NCBI RefSeq assembly: GCF_004348595.1
Contig: NZ_SMKD01000044.1
Coordinates: 1 to 39,872, forward strand
Direction: 5' to 3'
DNA length: 39,872 nt
DNA from: Micromonospora sp. KC723
GTDB taxonomy: Bacteria > Actinomycetota > Actinomycetes > Mycobacteriales > Micromonosporaceae
Position numbers and translations under genes: made by a program
Shown: positions 34,507-39,872 of the stretch, piece by piece
Numbering within the stretch: the first letter of the stretch is position 1
Layout: every line of letters starts with the position of its first letter
The notes under the pieces: model-generated
Seen by the model: the letters and a program-made list of their open reading frames with translations, nothing else
Told to the model about the DNA's origin: nothing
Databases searched by the model: none

Positions 34507-35102
34507 TGCTGCTCGTCGTCGGCAGGATCGGCAAACCGCACGGCATCCGCGGTGAGGTCACCGTGGAGGTGCGGACCGACGAACCGGAAGCACGTTTCGC
34601 CCCGGGTACGGTGCTCCGCACCGCGCCCGGGGCGAGACCCCGGGCCGAGGCCCGGGGTGGCGAGCCGCGTACCGAGCCCGGGCCGGCCGCCGCGGCCGAC
34701 GCCGGGACGCGGTTCCAGGTCCCGGCGGAGCTGACCGTCGAGGCGGCCCGCTTCCACCAGGGCCGGCTCCTGGTCGCCTTCGAGGGCGTGCTGGAACGCG
34801 ACGTCGCCGAGGCGCTGCGTGGCACCCTGCTCGTGGTGGACAGCGCCGATGTGGCCCCGCCGGAGGATCCGGAGGAGTTCCACGACCACCAACTGGTCGG
34901 CCTCGCCGTGGTCACGCCGGACGGCCAGCGGCTGGGCGAGGTCGCCGGGATCGACCACGCCCCCGCCTCGGACCTGCTCGTGCTGCGCCGGCCCGAGGGG
35001 CGTACCGCGTTGATCCCCTTCGTCAAGGCGATCGTCCCCGAGGTCGACCTCGCCGGCGGCCGGGTCGTGGTCGACCCGCCGGGCGGCCTGCTCGACCTGT
35101 AG
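34506..35102 (+). CDS. rimM: Ribosome maturation factor RimM with a low-complexity insertion
   Basis: RimM binds S19 and helps 16S rRNA processing in the 30S head. The 198 residues begin MLLVVGRIGKPHGIRGEVTV, the family start, and finish with a PRC-barrel (VVTPDGQRLGEVAGIDHAPA, then TALIPFVKAIVPEVDL). Between the two halves, about residues 41-70 form a Pro/Ala/Gly/Arg-rich insertion (PGARPRAEARGG onward), longer than in most RimM proteins. The DNA there has iterated GCCCGGG units. The start overlaps the khpA stop by one base; trmD begins 15 nt after its end. Confidence 0.93.
   Translation: MLLVVGRIGKPHGIRGEVTVEVRTDEPEARFAPGTVLRTAPGARPRAEARGGEPRTEPGPAAAADAGTRFQVPAELTVEAARFHQGRLLVAFEGVLERDVAEALRGTLLVVDSADVAPPEDPEEFHDHQLVGLAVVTPDGQRLGEVAGIDHAPASDLLVLRRPEGRTALIPFVKAIVPEVDLAGGRVVVDPPGGLLDL
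34625..34682 (+). repeat. Iterated GCCCGGG units in the rimM insertion
   Basis: GCCCGGGG (34625-34632) pairs perfectly with CCCCGGGC (34638-34645). Another GCCCGGGG is at 34650-34657, and a further GCCCGGG lies near 34676-34682. Together they encode most of the extra RimM segment. Confidence 0.6.
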
Positions 35103-35117
35103 CCGGAGCCACCCCTC

Positions 35118-35906
35118 ATGCGCGTCGACATCGTGTCGATCTTTCCCGAGTACTTCGCCCCACTGGACCTGTCGCTGATCGGCAGGGCGCGGGCGAACGG
35201 GACGCTCCGGCTGGCCGTACACGACCTGCGGGACTGGACGCACGACGTGCACCGCACGGTCGACGACACGCCCTACGGCGGCGGGCCCGGCATGGTGATG
35301 CGCCCCGAGCCGTGGGGTGCGGCCCTGGACGCCCTGGTTCCGGGTGAGCTGAGCCCGGACGGGCACACCCTGCCCCGGCTGCTGGTGCCCTCCCCGGCCG
35401 GTGTCCCGTTCACCCAGGCGATGGCCCACGAGTTGGCCGCCGAGTCGCACCTGCTCTTCGCCTGCGGCCGGTACGAGGGCATCGACCAGCGGGTGCTGGA
35501 GCACGCCGCGACACGGATGCCGGTCACCGAGGTGTCCCTCGGTGACTACGTGCTCTTCGGTGGCGAGGTGGCGGTGCTGGTGATCCTCGAGGCGGTCACC
35601 CGGCTGCTGCCGGGGGTGTTGGGCAACGCGGGCTCCCTGGCGGAGGAGTCGCACGCCCACGGGCTGCTGGAGGCTCCCATGTTCACCAAGCCGGCGACCT
35701 GGCGTGGGCTGGAGGTGCCGGAGGTGCTCCGTTCCGGCGACCACGGCAGGATCGCCCGCTGGCGGCGGGACGAGGCGCTGCTGCGTACGGCGGCCCGCCG
35801 TCCCGACATGCTCGCCGCGCTGGCCCCGGGCAGCCTCGACAAACGCGACGTCGCCGCGTTGGAGCGGGGTGGGTTTCCACCGCCGTCGGAGGATGTGGCA
35901 AAGTAG
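35118..35906 (+). CDS. trmD: tRNA (guanine(37)-N1)-methyltransferase TrmD
   Basis: TrmD methylates G37 next to the anticodon, preventing frameshifts. The 262 residues show the SPOUT trefoil-knot features: [52 protein letters not shown] and [20 protein letters not shown]. The length is normal, with a slightly extended C-terminus. The ATG at 35118 begins the family N-terminus. It follows rimM by 15 nt and precedes rplS, which seems to have its own promoter in the 143-nt gap. Confidence 0.97.
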   Translation: MRVDIVSIFPEYFAPLDLSLIGRARANGTLRLAVHDLRDWTHDVHRTVDDTPYGGGPGMVMRPEPWGAALDALVPGELSPDGHTLPRLLVPSPAGVPFTQAMAHELAAESHLLFACGRYEGIDQRVLEHAATRMPVTEVSLGDYVLFGGEVAVLVILEAVTRLLPGVLGNAGSLAEESHAHGLLEAPMFTKPATWRGLEVPEVLRSGDHGRIARWRRDEALLRTAARRPDMLAALAPGSLDKRDVAALERGGFPPPSEDVAK

Positions 35907-35989
35907 GGGGGTTGCCGCTTCCACCCACGCCGTGGGCGGGAGCGAGGGCCCTCGACCGGGGCCGGCCTCGCCGGCCACCACCCGGGGGT

Positions 35990-35995
35990 CAGAAT
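35990..35995 (+). promoter_or_regulatory. -10 element (CAGAAT) for rplS
   Basis: CAGAAT lies 54 nt before the rplS ATG, giving a leader of about 48 nt. The same hexamer is used before rpsP. The -35 is not clear. Confidence 0.4.
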
Positions 35996-36049
35996 CACCC
36001 ATCCGCGCATCGACTGACGGTGCGCCGTGAGCCTTACGAGGACGCAGCG

Positions 36050-36409
36050 ATGAACATCCTGGACGCCCTTGACGCCCAGTCGAAGCGGGTCGACCTTCCC
36101 GACTTCCGTGCCGGTGACACCGTGAAGGTGCACGCGCGGGTCGTCGAGGGCAACCGGTCCCGTGTCCAGATCTTCCAGGGCGTCGTCATCCGTCGCCAGG
36201 GTGACGGTCTGCGCGAGACCTTCTCGGTCCGCAAGGTCAGCTTCGGCGTCGGCGTGGAGCGGACCTACCCGCTCAACAGCCCGGCGATCGACCGGATCGA
36301 GGTCGTGACCCGCGGTGACGTCCGCCGCGCCAAGCTCTACTACCTGCGTGAGCTGCGCGGCAAGAAGGCCAAGATCAAGGAGCTGCGCGAGAAGCAGCCG
36401 GCGAGCTGA
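36050..36409 (+). CDS. rplS: 50S ribosomal protein L19
   Basis: L19 sits at the 30S-50S interface. The 119 residues match the family: [51 protein letters not shown] and [18 protein letters not shown]. The ATG at 36050 opens the typical [13 protein letters not shown]. It closes the rpsP-to-rplS ribosomal cluster; a large hairpin lies 122 nt downstream, before lepB. Confidence 0.97.
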   Translation: MNILDALDAQSKRVDLPDFRAGDTVKVHARVVEGNRSRVQIFQGVVIRRQGDGLRETFSVRKVSFGVGVERTYPLNSPAIDRIEVVTRGDVRRAKLYYLRELRGKKAKIKELREKQPAS

Positions 36410-36530
36410 GACACCGCTCGCCACGCCGCCTGAACTGCACGGATGTCGTATCGGCCGGATCGCACTACCCTGGTCGTACGGGCGCAGGAGGGCGGCGACG
36501 CCGCGACGGTGGTCACGGCACGCGACTGTC

Positions 36531-36581
36531 CACTACCGCCCGTGGGGCCTCGAGGAGGCTCCCGGGCGGTAGTGCCGTTTC
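36531..36581 (+). terminator. Large hairpin upstream of lepB1 (terminator or attenuator)
   Basis: CACTACCGCCCG (36531-36542) pairs perfectly with CGGGCGGTAGTG (36563-36574). Inside, GCCTC (36547-36551) pairs with GAGGC (36555-36559), with extra G-C and G-T pairs below, giving a stem of about 20 bp. A short GTTTCT run follows. It ends the rplS unit or, if the TACCCT at 36465 is a promoter, lies in the lepB1 leader. Confidence 0.7.
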
Positions 36582-36599
36582 TGCGGACCGGGGAGTGGC

Positions 36600-37475
36600 G
36601 TGGTGCAGGTGCGTGACGACAGCGGCACGGTCGACCCCTGGCGCAGGAGGGCCCGCCGCACGCCCCGACAGATGCCGCTCTGGCAGGAGTTGCCGCTGCT
36701 GCTGATCGTGGCGTTCTGCCTCGCGGTGCTGATCCGTACCTTTCTGCTCCAGGCCTTCTTCATCCCGTCCGGCTCGATGGAGGACACCCTCCTCATCGGC
36801 GACCGGGTCCTGGTCAACAAGGTCGTCTACGACGTCCGTGACCCGGCACGCGGCGAGGTGGTGGTGTTCCGCGGCACCGACCGGTGGGTGGCGCAGGAGT
36901 CGGCCGGGCCGCCGCCGGATCTCGCCGGCAAGGTCACCCGCACCCTCGGCGACCTGGTGGGGGTGAGCCGCCCCGGCGAGAAGGACTTCATCAAGCGGGT
37001 CATCGGCGTGCCCGGCGACCGGGTGAGGTGCTGCGACGCGCAGGGCCGGGTGCTGGTCAACGACATTCCGCTGGACGAGCCGTACGTGGCCCGTGACTCG
37101 CCGCTGGACGTGCCGCCCAATCCCCGGGAGTGCCGGTCACGGCGCTTCGACGAGGTCGTCGTCCCGTCCAACCAGATCTTCGTGATGGGTGACCACCGGC
37201 TGGTGTCCCAGGACGCCCGATGTCAGGGGCCGGTGCCGATCGACAACGTGGTCGGCCGGGCCTTCATGGTGGTCTGGCCGTCGCAGCGGTGGGCCACGCT
37301 GCCGGTGCCGGAGACCTTCGCCCAACTGTCCCGCCCGGCCGTCGCCTCCACCACACCCGTCGAACCGACCCCGACGGGCGGTGTCGTCCTGGTCGTCCCG
37401 ATGACGGGGCTGATGTCGGTTCTCGCGCGTTCCGGACGATCTCTCTGGCCCCGGCGACGTAGGCTCCACCCGTGA
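36600..37475 (+). CDS. lepB: Signal peptidase I (first of two)
   Basis: Signal peptidase I cleaves Sec and Tat signal peptides on the outer face of the membrane. The 291 residues have a basic N-terminus, one membrane anchor near residues 30-50, the catalytic Ser59 in FFIPSGSMEDTL, and the general-base Lys132 in KDFIKRVIGVPGD. Late conserved pieces are VMGDHR and VGRAFMVVWP. The C-terminus adds a hydrophobic and then arginine-rich segment (VVLVVPMTGLMSVLA), perhaps a second anchor. The GTG at 36600 follows GGGGAG. The stop overlaps the lepB2 GTG, and its 3' end contains the lepB2 -10. Confidence 0.93.
   Translation: MVQVRDDSGTVDPWRRRARRTPRQMPLWQELPLLLIVAFCLAVLIRTFLLQAFFIPSGSMEDTLLIGDRVLVNKVVYDVRDPARGEVVVFRGTDRWVAQESAGPPPDLAGKVTRTLGDLVGVSRPGEKDFIKRVIGVPGDRVRCCDAQGRVLVNDIPLDEPYVARDSPLDVPPNPRECRSRRFDEVVVPSNQIFVMGDHRLVSQDARCQGPVPIDNVVGRAFMVVWPSQRWATLPVPETFAQLSRPAVASTTPVEPTPTGGVVLVVPMTGLMSVLARSGRSLWPRRRRLHP
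37460..37465 (+). promoter_or_regulatory. -10 element (TAGGCT) for a leaderless lepB2 mRNA, inside lepB1
   Basis: TAGGCT is followed by 6 nt and the GTG of lepB2. It is the same hexamer as at the DAK2 gene. It lies in the last codons of lepB1, which read through it as RRRLHP. Confidence 0.5.
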
Positions 37476-38104
37476 TTGACGAGCAGACCGAAAAGCCCCG
37501 CAGCTCCTTCTGGAAGGAGCTGCCCATCCTGCTGGGTGTCGCGATCCTGGTGGCGGTGCTGGTCCGCGCCTTCGTGCTGCAGACCTTCTTCATCCCCTCG
37601 CCGTCCATGGAGAACACGCTCCAGATCGACGATCGGGTGCTGGTCAACAAACTGGTCTACGACTTCCGGTCGCCGCACCGCGGCGAGGTGGTCGTGTTCA
37701 AGGCGCCGACGTCGTGGAGCGGCAACCCGAACGGCGAGGACTTCATCAAGCGGGTGATCGGCGTGGGCGGGGACCGGGTGGTCTGCTGCGACGCCGGCAA
37801 GCTGGTCATCAACGGCCAGCAGCTCGACGAGCCGTACATCTACTCGGTCGACGGCCAGCAGGACAAGCCAGCCGACCAGGAGTTCGACATCACCGTCCCC
37901 GAGGGGCGGCTCTGGGTGATGGGCGACCACCGCTCCGCCTCGGGTGACTCTCTGGAGCACTGGCAGCAGTCCGGCCGGGACGTGACCGAGGCGACCATCC
38001 CGGAGAACCGCGTGGTCGGCCGCGCGTTCACGGTGTTCTGGCCGGTGGACCGGGCCACCTGGCTCAGCGTGCCGAAGCCGTTCGACACGATCCCCAACCC
38101 GTAG
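37472..38104 (+). CDS. lepB: Signal peptidase I (second of two)
   Basis: A second signal peptidase I of 210 residues, with one N-terminal anchor near residues 17-38. Catalytic Ser45 lies in FFIPSPSMENTL, and Lys93 in EDFIKRVIGVGGD. It also has VMGDHRSASGDS and the ending VGRAFTVFWPVDR. It is shorter than its neighbour, lacking the C-terminal hydrophobic tail, and looks like the product of a tandem duplication. Streptomyces, as I recall, has four such genes in the same place. The GTG overlaps the lepB1 stop (GTGA), so both coupling and its own leaderless promoter are possible. Confidence 0.93.
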   Translation: MIDEQTEKPRSSFWKELPILLGVAILVAVLVRAFVLQTFFIPSPSMENTLQIDDRVLVNKLVYDFRSPHRGEVVVFKAPTSWSGNPNGEDFIKRVIGVGGDRVVCCDAGKLVINGQQLDEPYIYSVDGQQDKPADQEFDITVPEGRLWVMGDHRSASGDSLEHWQQSGRDVTEATIPENRVVGRAFTVFWPVDRATWLSVPKPFDTIPNP

Positions 38105-38150
38105 CCGCGGCGACGTGCCCCTGGCGTGGCCTAGGGTCACCCCCGTCTGG

Positions 38151-38156
38151 CAGTCT
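38151..38156 (+). promoter_or_regulatory. -10-like CAGTCT for a leaderless NUDIX mRNA
   Basis: CAGTCT ends 6 nt before the GTG at 38163. It departs from TANNNT at the first base only. No Shine-Dalgarno is visible. Confidence 0.4.
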
Positions 38157-38162
38157 GGGTCG

Positions 38163-38720
38163 GTGACCGTCCATACCCCTCGTCGCGCGGGCCGGGTGCT
38201 GCTCGTCGACTCCGAGGGCCGGCTGTTGCTCTTCGAGGGCTTCGATCCGGCCCGGCCGGACCACCGCTACTGGTTCACCCCGGGCGGCGGGCTCGACCCG
38301 GGAGAGACCCCGGCCCAGGGCGCGGCCCGCGAGCTGGCCGAGGAGACTGGGCTGCGGCTCGCCCCGGCCGAGCTGGGCGACCCGGTCTGGTCGGAGACGG
38401 TCGAGTTCCCCTTCGACGGCGTCCGGTACCGCCAGGAGCAGGAGTTCTTCCTGGTCCGGGTCGACGCCTGGGAGGTGGACACCGCGGGTTTCGACGCGGT
38501 CGAGCGGGCCACCGTGTCCGGGTACCGGTGGTGGCCGGCGGCGGAACTGGCCACCACCGACCAGCGGTACTACCCGGAGAACCTGCCGGTGGTGCTGGTT
38601 CGGGCGCTGGCCGGGGCGGGCCCGGCCGACCCGGGCGACGGGCCCCCGCCGTCGGGTGACCCGGTTCCGGCCCAGGCCGGCGAGGTGGTCGGCCCGGCCG
38701 ACGGGGGTACGCCGTGCTGA
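38163..38720 (+). CDS. NUDIX hydrolase
   Basis: The product has 185 residues and a complete NUDIX box, GGLDPGETPAQGAARELAEE followed by TGL, fitting GX5EX7REUXEEXGU. The family hydrolyses nucleoside diphosphates linked to another group; the substrate here is unknown. The C-terminal 35 residues are Pro/Gly/Asp-rich and probably disordered. I chose the GTG at 38163 over earlier in-frame codons because the domain begins there and a -10 precedes it by 6 nt. The TGA overlaps the rnhB GTG by 7 nt. Confidence 0.88.
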   Translation: MTVHTPRRAGRVLLVDSEGRLLLFEGFDPARPDHRYWFTPGGGLDPGETPAQGAARELAEETGLRLAPAELGDPVWSETVEFPFDGVRYRQEQEFFLVRVDAWEVDTAGFDAVERATVSGYRWWPAAELATTDQRYYPENLPVVLVRALAGAGPADPGDGPPPSGDPVPAQAGEVVGPADGGTPC

Positions 38721-39526
38721 CGCCGCCCCGCACGGTGGTACGTCGTGACGGTGGGCTCTACGCGCTGGAACGGGCGCTGCAACGGCGGGGATTCCGGCAC
38801 GTGGCCGGGGCCGACGAGGCCGGCCGGGGCGCCTGCGCGGGCCCGCTGGTCGCCGCCGCCGCGATCCTGCCCGAGGGGCGACGGGGCGAGATCGACGAGC
38901 TGGCCGACTCCAAGCTGCTCACCCCGGCCAGCCGGGAGCGGGTCTACCACGAGGTCGTCACCCGCGCCCTGGCCTACGCGGTGGTGGTCATCCCGGCCGA
39001 GGAGGTCGACGCGCGGGGCCTGCACGTGTGCAACCTGGCCGCGATGCGCCGGGCGCTGGCCTCGCTGACCACCCGACCGGAGTACGTGCTGACCGACGGG
39101 TTCGGGGTGGACGGCCTGGACGTGCCGGGGCTGGCGGTGTGGAAGGGCGACCGGGTGGCGGCCTGCGTGGCGGCGGCCAGCGTGCTCGCCAAGGTCACCC
39201 GGGACCGGATCATGGTGGAACTGGACGAGCGGTACCCGGGCTACGGCTTCGCCGAGCACAAGGGGTACATCACGGCCGAGCACACCGGCGCGCTGCGCGA
39301 GCTCGGGCCGTGCGTGGAACACCGCTTCTCGTACGTGAACGTGGCCGCCGTGTCCGGCCGCGACGGGGCCCCGCCCCGGGCCCGGCGGCCCGTCGGCGGA
39401 CCCGCGCCCGAGCCGATGGAGCGCGCGGGCGCGCCAAGGGGTACCGTCGGCGTGGCGTTGGGCGAGCAGCCTCAGCCCTCCGCGCCGGTGGGGGAAGATG
39501 TGGTCATGGAAGGCGGAGTGCGATGA
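38714..39526 (+). CDS. rnhB: Ribonuclease HII with a C-terminal extension
   Basis: RNase HII removes ribonucleotides and RNA primers from DNA. The 270 residues have the catalytic Asp34-Glu35 in VAGADEAGRGACAGPLVAAA, the ELADSKLLTPASRE motif, the later Asp in VLTDGFGV, and SVLAKVTRDRIMVELD. The core ends near residue 215; about 55 Pro/Gly/Ala-rich residues follow, absent from most RnhB proteins. The GTG at 38714 lies inside the NUDIX 3' end, and the TGA overlaps the DUF2469 ATG, so three genes are chained. Confidence 0.93.
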   Translation: MLTPPRTVVRRDGGLYALERALQRRGFRHVAGADEAGRGACAGPLVAAAAILPEGRRGEIDELADSKLLTPASRERVYHEVVTRALAYAVVVIPAEEVDARGLHVCNLAAMRRALASLTTRPEYVLTDGFGVDGLDVPGLAVWKGDRVAACVAAASVLAKVTRDRIMVELDERYPGYGFAEHKGYITAEHTGALRELGPCVEHRFSYVNVAAVSGRDGAPPRARRPVGGPAPEPMERAGAPRGTVGVALGEQPQPSAPVGEDVVMEGGVR

Positions 39527-39846
39527 GCGCGGAAGATCTCGAGAAGTACGAGACCGAGATGGAGCTGCAGCTCTACCGGGAGTACCGCGACATTGTCCGC
39601 CAGTTCTCCTACGTGGTGGAGACGGAACGCCGCTTCTACCTGGCCAACCAGGTGGACCTGCACGTGCGTAACTCCGACGGCGAGGTCTACTTCGAGGTCG
39701 AGATGCACGACGCCTGGGTGTGGGACATGTACCGCCCTGCCCGGTTCGTCAAGAACGTCCGGGTGATGACGTTCAAGGACGTCAACGTCGAGGAACTCGA
39801 GAAGCCGGACATCTCCCTGCCCGCCGACTCCGGCTTCGGCGGCTGA
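39523..39846 (+). CDS. DUF2469 family protein
   Basis: The 107-residue product is a DUF2469 member, highly conserved in actinobacteria (mycobacterial counterpart Rv2901c, as I recall) and of unknown role. The sequence is acidic and soluble: MSAEDLEKYETEMELQLYRE, FSYVVETERRFYLANQVDLH, and MYRPARFVKNVRVMTFKDVN. No membrane segment or enzyme motif is seen. The ATG at 39523 overlaps the rnhB stop (ATGA), a coupling that suggests a link to RNase HII or shared expression. The window ends 26 nt after it. Confidence 0.92.
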   Translation: MSAEDLEKYETEMELQLYREYRDIVRQFSYVVETERRFYLANQVDLHVRNSDGEVYFEVEMHDAWVWDMYRPARFVKNVRVMTFKDVNVEELEKPDISLPADSGFGG

Positions 39847-39872
39847 CCGACCCGCCCGTCCCACCGGCGTCC

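Overview
This window is a high-GC (well above 70 percent by eye) actinobacterial chromosome segment. It is most like Micromonospora or a close Micromonosporaceae relative. That assignment is an inference from GC content, frequent GTG starts, TANNNT -10 elements 6-8 nt before start codons, archaeal-type ProRS, SepIVA, and gene order. The order thiL ... rpmB, DAK2, recG, rsmD, coaD, sepIVA, DUF177, rpmF, rnc, mutM, smc, ftsY, amt, glnB, glnD, ffh, rpsP, khpA, rimM, trmD, rplS, lepB, rnhB, DUF2469 is, as I recall, the conserved block known in mycobacteria from about Rv2977c to Rv2901c, read in the opposite direction. It is core chromosome. I see no transposase, integrase, phage gene, tRNA, rRNA or CRISPR array.

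Layout. 1-5465: 3' end of thiL, a GNAT acetyltransferase, rpmB (minus strand), a DAK2/YloV-type protein and recG. 5557-8147: an LPxTG cell-wall protein (minus), then rsmD-coaD; the divergent gap holds a nested AT-rich dyad. 8308-12399: sepIVA, DUF177, rpmF, plsX, rnc and mutM, tightly packed and partly coupled. 12439-14651: two exported or membrane-anchored proteins on the minus strand (GH114-like lipoprotein and CAP-domain protein). 15011-19697: a 64-residue coiled-coil protein with a long AT-rich leader, then smc and a HAD hydrolase. 19775-22086: DinB-like and PhoD-like proteins (minus). 22241-24292: ftsY and a phosphotransferase. 24524-28619: the nitrogen-control operon amt-glnB-glnD, preceded by repeats resembling GlnR boxes. 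28735-33589: ffh, an amidohydrolase, proS and a DUF402 protein. 33831-39846: ribosomal and RNA-maturation genes (rpsP, khpA, rimM, trmD, rplS), two signal peptidases I, a NUDIX hydrolase, rnhB and a DUF2469 protein.

Functional links. FtsY and Ffh are the two SRP GTPases, and the two LepB proteins act later in the same export route. The rpsP-khpA-rimM-trmD-rplS cluster is the classical ribosome maturation operon. Amt, PII and GlnD form one ammonium sensing and uptake unit. RecG, MutM, RnhB and Smc serve genome maintenance.

I did not find a clearly new system. The most interesting signals are regulatory: a concentric palindrome at 6959-7027, a possible leaderless six-codon ORF coupled to rsmD, GlnR-like repeats before amt, the AT-rich leader at 14740-15010, an internal leaderless promoter for lepB2, and GC-hairpin-bearing insertions in plsX and rimM.
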